Below, piece by piece: positions 32,521 through 43,392 of a DNA stretch of 64,000 nucleotides. The DNA lies in contig NC_045434.1 in NCBI RefSeq assembly GCF_002776525.5, positions 198,414,164 through 198,478,163 on the forward strand, given 5' to 3'. A program made the translations under genes and the position numbers. The notes below the pieces were generated by a model. It saw only the letters and a list, made by a program, of their open reading frames with translations, made no database searches and was not told the origin of the DNA. The DNA comes from Piliocolobus tephrosceles (taxonomy: Eukaryota; Chordata; Mammalia; Primates; Cercopithecidae). Positions within the stretch are counted from its first letter, which is position 1. Every line of letters starts with the position of its first letter.

Positions 32521-33054
32521 TTGGGCCTAGACCCTTGGGAACTCATATCACAACAGAAAACTGTCCCCATTTCTCACCCTCTGACCTGATCTAGGTTATT
32601 GCCTAAAATTCCCCCATTTGACAGTTCACCTCTTTGAATTCATCATTTACCGCCTCGGCCTCCTGGAATTTGGATTCTCTTTTAAAATCAGTTCGTCAGG
32701 GGTTCTGGAGGGTTTTAGGTGTCTGGAGGGTTTTAAGAGTTTCATGAGTCCCATGAAAGTGTTTGCAAGATTTTCAAAATGTGTGGGTACAGTTTCCTAG
32801 TAGTGAAGTAGCTTTCTTCAGATTTCCAAAGGGGCTGTGACAAGAAGAGGTGAGGAAATGCTGTCAGGATAGAGGGCTGTACGCGGAGACTTTCTGAGGA
32901 CCCTGGGTCATCAGTCCTCTCATTTAGAGAGGGAAGAGAACGACACTCACAGGATTGTTGTCAGAATTCAGTGGTTTTGGAGCTTCCTGTATTGGGTCTC
33001 CTACATACACCCCTGAGCGCACACTGGAACTTCCTGGAAGGATTTCCATTGCTC
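32521..33054. other. intergenic DNA with an unassigned old repeat
   Basis: A local repeat of ctggagggtttta is seen at 32705 and 32724. The part at 32740-32850 (tcagatttccaaaggggctg) resembles a common old interspersed repeat that I cannot name. No gene seen. Confidence 0.4.
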
Positions 33055-33560
33055 TTGAAGCCTTCCTGTGGCCCACGTGGCCCTCCAGGCCCTCTCACAG
33101 CTTGCTCTCCTGTCTCTCCCCTCAAGCCACAGCTCTTTTTACTTCCTTGAGTGACCCTTGCTTCCTCCCATCATGGGATCTTTGCACTTCCTGCTCCCTC
33201 TTCCTGGAATGCTTTCTCAGAGGTGCCACCCTCATTCCCTCTTTGCCTGAATAATTCTTGCTTCTCCTTCAGATCTCTGCACACTTATCTCTTCTTCAAG
33301 GATGACTTCCCTGACCATCCTGACTAGACCAAAACCGTCCTTCACAGGCCCTTAGAGCACTGGAAACTGCTTCAGCACACTACTGAAGTAGTTTTATGAT
33401 TTTATATTGACTTTTATGATTCCTTAATTGATGTCTGGCACCACCACTGCATTGTGGGCTCCAGGAAAGCAGGAGCCAAATGCATACTTTCCCACTGCAT
33501 TCTATTCCCAGGACCTAGCACAATATATACACGTAATAGGTGCTAAATAAACGGGTGTTG
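33055..33560 (+). mobile_element. L2 3' region, sense, long
   Basis: One of the best preserved L2 pieces here: tcttcctggaatgctttctc, 'cacacttatctcttcttcaa', ggatgacttccctgaccatc, 'attgtgggctccaggaaagc', 'taggtgctaaataaacgg'. Only the decayed C-terminal coding end and 3' UTR remain. Confidence 0.87.
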
Positions 33561-33679
33561 GGAGCATCAAAACTCTTGTTTTCGTGTACTAGAGCAGCCC
33601 TAGCTGGAATACTTTCTCTAATGCTTTCTTTGTCGTTTCTGCAGAGTTCATAAGGTGGGCTTACTCTCATGAATAGTGT

Positions 33680-33925
33680 GGGATGGTCAGTCTGGGGGTG
33701 GACTCTAGAACCAGACCGCCTGAGTTCAAATTCTGGCTGTGCCTCTTACTAACGCAGTAACCCTGAGCAGATCATTTAATCTCTCGCTGACTTGGTTTTC
33801 CTCATCTATAACATGGATATGATAACAGTACCTACTTCATAGGGTATTTGTGAAGATTTGATTAATTCACACACATAAAGCCCTGAACAGTGCCCAGCAT
33901 GTGGCTATCATTATTAGCCTCCTCC
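33680..33925 (+). mobile_element. MIR, sense
   Basis: Near complete: gagttcaaattctggctgtg, 'ctcatctataacatggatat', gtacctacttcatagggtat, 'gaacagtgcccagcatgtgg'. Confidence 0.9.
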
Positions 33926-34315
33926 TGTATTTGGCATTGACTACTTGAATGCATCTAAACGTTAGGAACCAGCAGTTTTTTTAGACTTCTTCACTCTCTT
34001 TTCATTTACTTAACTAGCACAAGTAGTGAGGTAATGGCAAAGCCATTGCTGATATGCAGATCCTGGGGGCTTTGTTAGGCTTATTAGCCAAATAAACCAC
34101 TATCTTCCAAACTCTAGCCTCCCTTGTGGAATTCAAACATTAGTTTCAGCAAAATGACACCTGACCACATGTCAGGTCTTGGAGTTTGCTTACTAAGAGA
34201 TGAAACTCCAAATATTATATTAGTATATGGAACCCAGGGTCTTGAAGACAGAATTCATTAATGCCCCTGAATCTTCAGCATGAATAAGGGCCCAGACTTT
34301 TCCTTTGAGCCTGGG
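33926..34315. other. unique intergenic DNA
   Basis: AT-rich, with no repeat or coding pattern that I can assign. Confidence 0.45.
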
Positions 34316-34530
34316 AAGGAACTAACACTTGTTGAGCATCTACTATATCCCTGGCACTCTACAGACGTTATTTTCTAATTCAGTCCTTATGTCAATCCTA
34401 CATTTTGGAAATGAGGAAAGTAAGGCTCAGAGAGGTTAAACTATGTACCCAAGGTCACACAGTGGAAAAAACTAGGATTTGAAAATAATAGGACTGACTC
34501 CAAAATCTATGCTGTTTTCATTCTAATACT
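34316..34530 (-). mobile_element. MIR, antisense
   Basis: cttgttgagcatctactata, 'ggaaatgaggaaagtaaggc', tcagagaggttaaactatg, caaggtcacacagtgg, 'aaaactaggatttgaaa'. Confidence 0.88.
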
Positions 34531-34544
34531 TGGGCATTTTTGTT

Positions 34545-34890
34545 AGAAAAAAGTTCTGAAAGTATAAGGGGTGATAGAACAGTTCTATATCCTGATTGTG
34601 GTGAGGGTTATACAAGCCTGTATATGTGATAAAATTTCAGAGAAACACGGGCACACACACATAGAGTGCATGTAATGTAGAAACTTGTAAAATCCAAAGA
34701 AGGTCTGTTTTTGAGTTAACAGTATTGTACCTATGTCAGTTTCCTGGTTTTGACAGTGTACTTTGGTTGTGTAAGATGTTACCATTGTGGGAAGCTGGGT
34801 GAAGGGTACGCAAGAACTCTTTAATCTATGTATGCAACTTATTATGAGTCTGAAACTATTTGAAAATAAAGAGTATTATTTGTTAAATGA
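34545..34890 (+). mobile_element. L1ME-type 3' end, sense
   Basis: tgatagaacagttctatatc, 'ctgattgtggtgagggttat', gttaccattgtgggaagctg, 'ggtgaagggtac', ending in aaaataaagagtatt. Non-coding 3' end only. Confidence 0.82.
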
Positions 34891-35573
34891 ATTCTGACAG
34901 TTAATAAAGGGGGAGCTGAGAGTGGCTAATAAACAATGGACATCACTATCTTATTTAAGGTCTCTTTAGGCTGGGGGTCAGGAGACTTGCAGAGGCTGAG
35001 GAAGAGGCCACCCTGCCCCTGCGCCTACCCATAACCACAGCGGCCCACAGCATGTCCAGTGGACACCCGTGGAGTGATGCAGTTAACAGTCATGCTCATT
35101 AGTAAGACAGACTCTGGTTGGTCTGATCTAGGAGTGTGCTTAAGCCAGCTTGAACCAGCTCTCCAGAGCCATTGTGTTCATCTCTTCCTAACTCTGCATG
35201 TAGTAAAGTTAGAGTAATAGCTTAAAACTAGATGCGGTGGGAGTCTCTATAGCATATAAATCAGCAAATGCAACAGATCAGAGTTGGTTTTTTCCTGAAC
35301 AGCACACCACTACCCCAATCTACATCATATGCCCACAGCAGAAAGATTATCTTGTGCTTCTCCAAAGATGACAGGGTTCCTATTATAGGCGCTGGCTGTA
35401 GTACCAGCCCAGTGTCCAGCTGTCTTTAGCAAGCCACAAAGATCTGACAGGCACTCACACACAAGACCTTGAGCTATGGCACTAGTTAGTGCCTCAAAAT
35501 CTGCAGATGACAAATCAGGTGAAGTCTTCATAGCTGTGTTCTGAACAAGCCAGAGGGACTGCAATGCGCAATG
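34891..35573. other. unclassified intergenic DNA
   Basis: No gene or named repeat. A minus-strand frame of 84 codons (35325-35579) is open and not Alu-derived, but shows no recognisable domain. The segment has the look of an eroded LTR or DNA element that I cannot identify. Confidence 0.38.
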
Positions 35574-35730
35574 TGGCACAATAGATATGATCTTGGACTA
35601 GGAGTTCTAGGCTTGGTTCTACGGCACCTTGGGCAAGTCAGTTCTCTCTGGGTCAGTGTCCTGAGGAAGGGAAGGAAAGAGCATTGTGCTAGATGGTCCC
35701 TGAAGGCCTTCTCTAAGAACGATTTACTTT
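35574..35730 (+). mobile_element. MIR3-like element, sense
   Basis: tgatcttggactaggagttc, 'cttgggcaagtcagttctct', 'agatggtccctgaaggcctt'. The last block is typical of the MIR3 end. Confidence 0.6.
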
Positions 35731-35734
35731 CAAA

Positions 35735-35885
35735 ATGAGAATTCAGCCCTGGATCTGCCATCTACTCCCTGCGTGGCCTCAGACAAGTCCCTTCACCTCT
35801 CCAAGGCCTCAGTTTCTGCATCTGCAAAAGAGGATAAGAATCCCTTTTTCAAAGAATTGTTCTGAAGCATAAATGAGTTTTAGAA
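35735..35885 (+). mobile_element. MIR, sense
   Basis: ccctgcgtggcctcagacaa, gtcccttcacctctccaagg, 'tcagtttctgcatctgcaaa'. Confidence 0.83.
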
Positions 35886-35887
35886 GA

Positions 35888-35990
35888 TGTGTCCCCTGCT
35901 CTCAAGGGGTTCCGGTCCTGTGGGAAACATAAAACAAACCCACCCAGATCAGTGAATGCTGAGTTTCCTGAAGTGTGAGCCAGGAGATGA
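35888..35990 (-). mobile_element. L2 fragment, antisense
   Basis: gtcccctgctctcaaggggt, then 'cctgtgggaaacataaaaca'. Short. Confidence 0.55.
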
Positions 35991-36164
35991 TTTCAGTTCG
36001 TGTTCAGACTCATGTTTTCTGTTAATAATTGCATATGTATACATTTATTTTAAGGTACCCCAGGAAAAATTAATAATGATTCACCCAAGAGTGCATGGAC
36101 ACTATTGCTAAGAATAATAATTTTTTAAAATTGAATTGTTTAAAATCCAACTTAGACATGTTCA

Positions 36165-36466
36165 GTAGCTGGGTGCAGTGGCTTACAGCTGTAATCCCAG
36201 CACTTTGGGAGGCCAAGGTGAGCAGATTGCTTGAGCCCAGGAGTTCGAGAGCAGCCTGGAGAACATGGAGAGACCCCATGTCTACAAAAACTACAAAAAT
36301 TAGCCAGATGTGGTGGTGTGCACCTGTAGTCCCAGCTACTTGGGAGGCTGAGGTGGGAGGATTGCGTGAGCCCAAGAGACAGAGGTTGCAGTAAGCTGAG
36401 ATCACACCACTGCACTCCAGCCTGAGTGACAGAGTGAAACTTGGTCTCAAAAAAAAAAAAAAAAAG
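36165..36466 (+). mobile_element. Alu (J/S type), sense
   Basis: Complete dimer (agctgggtgcagtggcttac) with a pure A tail of 17 (36450-36466). Antisense frames of 126 and 159 codons here are Alu reading frames, not genes. Confidence 0.94.
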
Positions 36467-37305
36467 TTTGGTAAATAAAAACACAGATTGTAAGGGAAAT
36501 CTCAAAAGTGAAGCTTTGTAGATGCTGAAATGAAAAGTCCTTTTCAAAATGGAGGCTCCTGGCTCCTTCAGTTCTGACGCTGTGGGATAATGGGTGGGAG
36601 ATGTGGAGAGGCGAATTTGGGAGTCATACATGAAAAACCTTGACAGCGGTTCTACCTATTAACCAGGGAGAGAGGCTGGGCTCTGAGAGGTTTCTGGCCA
36701 TTGACAAGGTTGTTCTAGAAGCCATCAGATCAGCGAGGGTGCTCTGGCTGGGAGTAATAGAAACTGTGACTCAAAGTGGCCTCGACAAGGAGGGATCTTA
36801 TGGGCCTCATCACTGGAAGCTAGAGGCTGGGCAGGCCTCAGGGCTGGTCCTGTAGCAGCCCCACAGAGTCTGCGGGGTCCCAGCTGCTTCCTGTCTTTCT
36901 GCTCTGCAGGGCACAGTGCTGGTCCCGCCTAAGGCTGGTTCCTTCTGCAACCTTTGAAGGATGGCCCACCTTCTGATTTTAGTGTTTCCTCTGGCCACAT
37001 ACTTTCTTCTTCACAGCTGGAGGAAGACAGAGTGCCTCTTCCTCAACCGTCAAACAAAAGTTCTTTTCAGTCTGACTGGGACAGGGTCCCCTGCCCACCA
37101 CTGAGCCCATAACTGTTGCCCAAGGAACGCCATTCTCTGCCAGCTTCAGTCTGGATTCCTTAAGCAGTCACTAGAGAGGGAATCACTATGAGTGGTTTGG
37201 ACTAATCTGGGCTGAGGAAGACTCCTCCACTGGATGAAACAGCGAGAGACAACCATGATGTTCATCACCATCATGACTGTCAGATGGTCACCAAGCTCAC
37301 TTCCT
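36467..37305. other. intergenic DNA, old repeat likely at 36725-37140
   Basis: The stretch with tctggctgggagtaatagaa, 'caaggagggatcttatggg' and 'ctggccacatactttc' resembles a common old mammalian repeat that I cannot name with certainty. No gene seen. Confidence 0.4.
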
Positions 37306-37446
37306 CTTCTTCCTGGGCACACAGCTGGACTACATTTCCCAGACTTCCTTGCAGTCAGGCATGGCCACATGATAGTTCCAGGCAATGGAATATGGATGTA
37401 GGTGATGTGGACCACTCAGCTACCTAGAATAGAAATGTTTCTAAGG

Positions 37447-37706
37447 CAGGAGCCAACAAATGTTTTCTGTAAAGGGTCCGATACTAAATATTTTCAGCTT
37501 TGCAGGCCACATATAGTTTTCATCATATCTTCTTCTCTTTCTCTTTCTTCTTCCCTTTCCTTTCTCCTAGCTCCATCCTTCCTCTCCTCTCTTTCTCTGC
37601 CTTAGTCACAACCCTTTAACAATGTAAAACCATTCCTAGGTCTAGGGCTATACAAAACAGGCTGCTGGCTGGATTTGGCCCAGGGGGATAGTCTGCAGCA
37701 CCTACT
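37447..37706 (-). mobile_element. hAT-Charlie-type MITE inside the LTR, with a pyrimidine tract
   Basis: The ends match a common hAT MITE: caacaaatgttttctgtaaa, 'gggtccgatactaaatattt' and 'ggctggatttggcccag'. In its middle (about 37526-37602) lies a 77-base CT-rich tract (ttcttctctttctctttctt-like) that I do not expect in the element. Flanking ttctaagg/ctctaggc words hint at the 8-bp TSD. The orientation call is tentative. Confidence 0.62.
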
Positions 37707-38179
37707 CTAGGCTGGCAATGGGAGCCACACGTTGAAGATGGCTGGCAGAGGCATAAGATGCCAAAAAACCTGGGTCCCTAAAGTTACTGCATGGAAGAGA
37801 GTCCCCAAACAGAGCACCCTCATTTACATATAACTACCGTGAAGAATGAACTCTTTTTTAACATTCCTTTTTGGTGTGATAATATATAACATACAATTGA
37901 TCGTTTTAACCATTTTTAAGGGTACAGCTCATGGTATTCACACTGTTGTTCAACCGTCACCACCATCTGTTCACAAAACTCTTTCCTTTGTAAAGCTGAA
38001 ACTCTGTACCCATTAAATAACCACTCCCCATCTCCTCCCAACCCAGTCCCTGACATCCCCATATTCTACTTTCTGTGTCTATGAATTTGACTCCTCTAAG
38101 TACTTCATGTAAATGGAATTATATAATATTTGTCTTTTTAAAATAGGCTTAATTCTCTTAGCATAGAGTCTTCAAGATT

Positions 38180-38231
38180 CATCCATGTTGTAGCATGTTG
38201 TAGCATCCATGTTGTAGCATCCATGTTGTAG
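38180..38231 (+). repeat. 14-bp tandem repeat in L1M
   Basis: Three full catccatgttgtag units (38180, 38204, 38218) plus one 10-base partial unit (38194-38203). The L1M consensus has this word once. Confidence 0.95.
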
Positions 38232-38244
38232 TCGCCTTCCTTTT

Positions 38245-38246
<2 letters not shown>

Positions 38247-38290
<44 letters not shown>

Positions 38291-38611
38291 NNNNNNNNNN
38301 NNNNNNNNNNNNNNNNNNNNNNNNNNNNNNNNNNNNNNNNNNNNNNNNNNNNNNNNNNNNNNNNNNNNNNNNNNNNNNNNNNNNNNNNNNTTTTTTTTTT
38401 TTTTTTTTTTGAGACAGAGTCTTGCTCTGTCGTCCAAGCTGGAGTGCAGTGGCGTGATCTCGGCGACTACAGGCCACTTTTTCTATTTTTAGTAGAGATG
38501 GGGGTTTTACCATGTTGACCAGGCTGGTCTTGAACTTCTGACCTCAGTTGATTCACTAGCCTCGGCCTCCCAAAGTGCTGGGATTACAAGCATGAGCCAC
38601 CATGCCTGGCC
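38247..38611 (-). mobile_element. Alu, antisense, with poly-T tail broken by a gap and internal deletion
   Basis: The tail is at least 64 T, split by the N run. The body goes from gtgatctcggc straight to gactacaggccacttttt, losing most of the right-arm head. The left arm is complete to catgcctggcc. Confidence 0.92.
38291..38390. other. assembly gap (100 N)
   Basis: Exactly 100 N within the poly-T of an Alu: about 44 T before and 20 T after. The size is a placeholder. Confidence 0.99.
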
Positions 38612-38894
38612 AATTTCCTTCCCTTTTAAGGCTGAACAATATTGCATTGTCTAAATAGACCACATTTCATTTATCCATCTGTCTGTCAATGGATATTTGC
38701 GTTGTTTCCACCTTTTGGCTATTGTGAATAATGCTGCTATGAACATTAGTGTACAAATATGTGTGCCTGCTTTTAATTTTTTGAGGCATATACCCAGAAG
38801 CGGAATGACTTCTATTGTTTTAAGCCTCTGAGACTTTTGTAGCTTATTTGTTATAGCAGCAAGTGTTGAAAAATACAATTGTCATTATTATCAT

Positions 38895-39090
38895 CATCAT
38901 CCTTTTAAACCATTTCTTGAACACCTAGTGTGTGCCAAGGACTAAATCAAAGCTTGTGTATGAATTTTTCGGGATGATCTCATCTAATCTACAAAATGAC
39001 CTGGTGAGGGAAATGCTATTTTATCCCCACTTTAGAGGTCAGTAAACTGAGGCTTACAGAAGTTAAATGGATTATTCAAAATTACATGGG
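38895..39090 (-). mobile_element. MIR, antisense
   Basis: tgaacacctagtgtgtgcca, 'gggatgatctcatctaatct', tttatccccactttagaggt, 'cagtaaactgaggcttacag'. Confidence 0.86.
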
Positions 39091-39370
39091 ATCTCTGCAC
39101 TTGAGTAGCTCACAGGCTACTGAGGAAGAGAGACAAGAAACAATTCCAAGGCAGCATGGTGAGTGGTGTGCTCAACAGAAAAAAAGGTTTTGCAAGTCTT
39201 TAGCTCAGGAGGAAACGGTGGGCAGTGGACAGAGAAGGCTCCCTAGAGAAAGTGAAGTCTAAGCTGAGCTCCAAGAATAGAGAAGGTATTACTTGACAAG
39301 GAGTTGGGGGAGAGGGCTCGGGCAGGCAGGTCAGCATGTGCAAAGGCCCAGAGGTAAGTTAGAGACAGTA
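39091..39370 (-). mobile_element. L2, antisense
   Basis: gagtagctcacaggctactg, 'gaagtctaagctgagctcca', gtcagcatgtgcaaaggccc. Follows directly on the MIR. Confidence 0.75.
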
Positions 39371-39854
39371 TGATTTATGTGGACAACTGACAGGATAGGC
39401 AGATTCCAGCCTGGGTCTGTGGGCTCTGAAGCCTGTGTTCAACCACAGTGTTGTCCTGCCTCCCCTGAAAGGAGGAGAGGGAAGGGAGTGAGAAAGGAGC
39501 AATGGTCCCCGAGATTCCTTCCAGACCTGAAGCTCTAGTTCTGTGATTGCCTGAATCAAGCTGTGTGCAAGTATCAATGTGGGATCCTTCATCATCATTC
39601 TCAGGAAACACAGGCAAGTGGGAATCTGGTCCTCCTGCCTAAATGTTCTGTGAGTGCATTTTCAAACACCTGAGGCCATACGTGAAATTCACATGACTCT
39701 CCCAAGTCTTGGGGGATTTGGCCTGCATGAGAGCAGCCCACCAGGCCTACCACATTGGTTCATCAATATTTAATACAGAAAACCTGCCTGGGCTCAGGGT
39801 CAGTGAGTGTGTCTAAATATGTCATTTTTTTCTCACCTTCCAAAGGTCACGAGA
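39371..39854. other. intergenic DNA with MIR end traces
   Basis: A reverse MIR terminus is likely at 39400-39475 (gcctgggtctgtgggctctg, 'gaagcctgtgttcaaccaca'). A MIR3-like block (gattccttccagacctgaag) follows at 39510. No gene seen. Confidence 0.5.
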
Positions 39855-40133
39855 GGCCAGGTGTGGTGGTTCACGCCTGTAATCCCAACACTTTGGGAGG
39901 CCAACATTGGTGGATCGCTGGAGGTCAGGAGTTTGAGACCAGCCTGGCCAACATGGCAAAACCCGGTCTCTAACTAAAATTATAAAAATTAGCCGAGTGT
40001 GATGGTGCAAGCCTATAATCCCACCTACTTGGGAGGCTGAGGCAGGAGAATCACTTAAACCCAGGAAGTGGAGGTTGTAGCGAGCTGAGATTGTGCCACT
40101 GCATTACAGCTTGGGTAACAGAGTGACGCTCTC

Positions 40134-40164
<31 letters not shown>
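39855..40164 (+). mobile_element. AluS, sense
   Basis: Full Alu, moderately diverged, with a pure A tail of about 28. gtcacgag before and gtcacaag after suggest a short TSD. Confidence 0.93.
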
Positions 40165-40167
<3 letters not shown>

Positions 40168-40430
40168 ACAAGGAAAGGTCCCTGGGGAGGACAAAGGCTC
40201 AGGCGAGGGCTTTATCCTCCTCTGTGGAGCCTGTAGGCAGGTGGACAGCCTCCTGGCCTCTTGGCTTGGTTGCACTTCCCCAGGCCCACCTAAACCCAGT
40301 GTTGGGTTTCTCTGCCCTTCTGCGGGCAGGTGCGCAGGGGCAGCCTCCAGAGTGTCCCAGTGTCCCCATTCCCAAGAAGCAACCACTAATACCCACGGAG
40401 GGCTACTGTGTTCTGCCACTGTTTTGAGGG

Positions 40431-40925
40431 AATATCCCCATGTTGGCTTTTAAAATCTCATAACAGGCTGGGCGCGGTGGCTCACACCTATAATCCCAAC
40501 ACTTTGGAAGGCTGAGGCAGGCAGTTCATTTGAGGTCAGGCATTCGAGACCAGCCTGACCAACAGAGTAAAACCCCATCTCTACCAAAAATCCAAAAAAT
40601 AAATAAAAATTAGCTGGGCATGGTGGCACAGGTCTGTAATCTCAGCTACTCTGGAGGCTGAGGCATGAGAATTGCTTGAATCCAGGAGGTAGAGGTTGCA
40701 GTGAGCCAAGGTCATGCCACTGCACTCCAGCCTGGGTGACAGAGCGAGACTCTGTCTCAAAAACAAACAAACAAACAAAAAAAAACACGCTCATAACAGC
40801 CCTATATGTGAGGGATAATTAATATCACTGTTCCCATTTTAGAGATGAGAAAACTGAGGCACATAAAGGATGGGTGACTTGCCCAAAGTGAGGTTCAAAC
40901 CAGGCCGTCTTGCTCCAGAGTTCAA
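40431..40925 (-). mobile_element. MIR, antisense, split by AluS
   Basis: The 40435-40466 flank joins 40790-40925 (atcactgttcccattttaga, 'gatgagaaaactgaggcaca', 'gtgaggttcaaaccaggc') once the Alu is removed. Confidence 0.8.
40467..40789 (+). mobile_element. AluS, sense, inside MIR
   Basis: Full Alu with an (AAAC)n tail. Perfect 10-bp TSD ctcataacag at 40457-40466 and 40790-40799. Confidence 0.95.
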
Positions 40926-41004
40926 GCAGTGACTCAACGTGTCATCCTGCCTCTGTAGGGTCCCTACAGATAAGAGCAGGGGCTAGAGTAGAAATATTTG
41001 GAGA

Positions 41005-41250
41005 AAGGGAAGATTTGGGGTTTGACAGCCTGAATTTGAGCCCCAGCTCCTCCATTGTGCCTGTGCCACCTCTGACAAGTTGCTTAACCTCTCTGGGCCT
41101 CTAGGACTCAGTTTTCTGATCTGCAGAGTGGAGAGTATAAAGAATACCCCCTTCCCACCAGGATTCTTGTAGACATTAAATGAGATGACAGATACAAAGT
41201 GCTTGGCACACAGCAGGCAGGCAGTAAATGGTAGCCCTTACTAAGAATTA
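41005..41250 (+). mobile_element. MIR, sense
   Basis: tgaatttgagccccagctcc, 'gacaagttgcttaacctctc', 'gacattaaatgagatgacag', gtgcttggcacacagcaggc. Confidence 0.88.
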
Positions 41251-41324
41251 CACAATTAATCGGATCAGGACTTTTGCAAGAAGACACTGCAGATCTAGGC
41301 CCGTTCCTGGTAATCAGTCTCAGG

Positions 41325-41520
41325 GACAGGAGCCAGCACAGGATTACAGAAAGTGCTCGGGACCAAGAATTGAGAGTCCTGGGATTGAGTTCCAGTGCAG
41401 TCACTTGGGGCAGAGTGCTGCTCAGCCCCAAGCTGGAGGGAATTCCCTTTTAAATGGGGGAAAGGGGTCAGCCTAGATGTTTCTAAGATTAGTCCCAGCT
41501 CTGGCATTCTGGGATTCCTG
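41325..41520 (+). mobile_element. MIR3-like element, sense
   Basis: attgagagtcctgggattga, 'gttccagtgcagtcacttgg', 'ttagtcccagctctggcatt'. A short reverse-L2-like piece may follow at 41540-41600. Confidence 0.6.
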
Positions 41521-41736
41521 AGGTAGGACAGACACATTCGGCCATTCAACAAACACCAAGTACCCAAGTGGATAAGACACTGCAGAAAGTAAAGCATTTA
41601 AGGTAGTATTTGTCTTGAAGAACAGGGAAGAATTTTGCTGGCAATTTGCTCTTTTTCACCACTAAAAGCAATGTGCAAGTGGATATTCATATGCAAACAA
41701 ACAAACATGAAAAACTTTATCAAAAAGTTTTTTGTC

Positions 41737-41784
41737 ACCATTGCACTCCAGCCTGAGTGACAGAGCGAGACTCTGTCTAAAAAA
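41737..41784 (+). mobile_element. Alu 3' end only
   Basis: Just the last about 48 bases of an Alu (ccattgcactccagcctgag, 'gactctgtct' plus A tail), a strongly 5'-truncated insertion or deletion remnant, followed by A-rich sequence to 41870. Confidence 0.88.
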
Positions 41785-42080
41785 AAGAGTAAGATACACA
41801 AACATAAAGATAATAAAATAAATACAAAGTAAAATATAATAAAAATGATAAAATGCAAAAGTAAAATACAAACAATAAAATGTTTGCAAATCATATATCT
41901 GATAAGGGACTTTCATCTAGAACATATAAGGAACTCTCAAAACTCAATGGTAAGAAAACAGACACCCCAATTAAAAGTGGGCAAAAGATTTGAAGAGACA
42001 CTTCACCAAATACAGTGCTAAGATGGTAAACACATGAAAGATGCTCAACATACAGTTGTGAAAATTAAAAAGACTATAGC

Positions 42081-42383
42081 TTTTTGTTTGTTTTTAGACA
42101 GGATCTCGCTTCATCACCCAGGCTGGAGGGCAGTGGTGTGAACACGGTTCACTGCAGCCTCAACCTCCTGGGCTCAAGCCGTCCTCCCCACTTAGCCTGG
42201 CTTGAGTAGTAGCTGGGACCACAGGCATGCATCACTAAACCCAGCTAATTTTTTAATATTTTTGTAGAAACAAGGTCGCACTATGTTGCCCAGGCTGGTC
42301 TTAAACTCCTGGGCTCAAACAATCCTCCCACCTCAGCCTCCCAAAGTGCTGGGATTATAGGTGTGAGCCACTGCACCCGGCCA
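42081..42383 (-). mobile_element. AluJ, antisense, inside L1M
   Basis: Full reverse AluJ with a small duplication (ggcttgagtagtagctg). TSD-like flanks aaaaagactata and aaaaagactgta. Confidence 0.93.
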
Positions 42384-42745
42384 AAAAGACTGTATGAAGT
42401 GTTGGTGAGGATGTGGAACAATCAGAGTTCTCATACACTGTTACTAGCAATGTAAAATAGTACAACCACTCTGCAAACCAGTTTGGGATTTTCTTAAAAA
42501 GCTGAATATACCCCAGCTATGTGATCGAGCCATCGCAATCCTAGGATTTACCCAAGAGAAATGAAAGCTTGTGTCCATTCAAAGATTTGTGCATGAATAT
42601 TCAGAGCAAATCTGAATAAGAGGATATTATTTTTCATAGCCCTAAACTGGAAACAACCTAAATGTTCATCAACTGGTGACTGGATAAACAGATTGTGGTA
42701 TATTCAGACAATGGAATACTATTCAGCAATAAAAATTAATGAGCT

Positions 42746-43027
42746 TTTTTTTTGTTTGTTTGAGATGAGTCTCACTCTGTCACCCAGGCTGGAATGCAAT
42801 GGTGTGATCTCGGCTCACTGCAACCTCCACCTCCCGGGTTCAAGAGATTCTCCTACCTCAGCCTCCTTAGTAGCTGGGATTACAGCCAGCTAATTTTTTG
42901 TCTTTTTAGTAGAGACAAGATGTCACCATGTTGGTCAGACTGGTCTTGAACTCCTGACCTCCAGTGATCTGCCCATGTTGGCCTCCCAAAGTGCTGGGAT
43001 TACAGGTGTGAGCCGTCGTGCCCGGCC
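42746..43027 (-). mobile_element. AluS, antisense, inside L1M
   Basis: Reverse Alu missing about 20 bases at gattacagccagctaa. Short TSD tgagct at 42740-42745 and 43029-43034. Confidence 0.93.
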
Positions 43028-43392
43028 GTGAGCTATTACATGCAACAACATGGGTGAATCTCAAAATAATTCTGTTGACTAAAAGAAGCCAGATGGAAAA
43101 AAGTACATACTGTTTGATTTTACTTCTACAGAAATCCAGGAAATATGAACAGTTAAACGATAGTGACAGAAAGCAGATGAGTAGGTTGCCGAAGGATGGA
43201 AAGGGAGGGCCAGTGAGGGAAGGAGAGGTTCCCAAGGGGCCTTTGGAGTCAATGAATATGTTAATTGTCTTGATTCTGGTGATGGTTTCACAGTGTATAC
43301 ATATGTCAAAATTTCTGAAATTGCACACCTCAAATAGATACAGTTTATTATATGCCAATTATACCCCAAAAGCTGTTAAGAAAAATCACTGT

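Larger units (their letters stand above)
37850..38812 (-). mobile_element. L1M 3' part, antisense, inside the LTR
   Basis: Reverse L1M: ccatttttaagggtacagct, 'caccatctgttcacaaaact', 'tctatgaatttgactcctct', and after the Alu ttggctattgtgaataatgc, 'atgaacattagtgtacaaat'. The flanks gaatgaactct (37844-37854) and gaatgacttct (38803-38813) look like a diverged TSD. Confidence 0.8.
37306..38885 (+). mobile_element. old LTR (MaLR/MLT1-like), sense, split three ways
   Basis: LTR pieces: 37306-37446 (gactacatttcccagacttc, 'tggccacatgatagttccag'), 37707-37847 ('gagccacacgttgaagatgg', 'aacctgggtccctaaag') and 38813-38885 (tctattgttttaagcctctg, 'tgttatagcagcaagtg'). The three pieces are in the right order for one LTR. 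The inserts are a hAT MITE, an antisense L1M and, within the L1M, an Alu. Family name is tentative. Confidence 0.6.
41870..43392 (+). mobile_element. L1M ORF2 end and 3' end, sense, split by two Alus
   Basis: Old L1: aagggactttcatctagaac, 'caaaagatttgaagagacac', caatggaatactattcagca, 'gaatctcaaaataattctgt', 'aattataccccaaaagctg'. ORF2 frames are broken. Two antisense Alus and, at its 3' end, an AluYR entered it. Confidence 0.85.

Noticed and set aside
36152..36631. 159-codon minus-strand open frame
   Set aside because: Its middle two-thirds is the antisense reading of the Alu at 36165-36466 (SLLQPLSLGLTQSSHLSLPSS-type Alu peptide); no independent coding signal.
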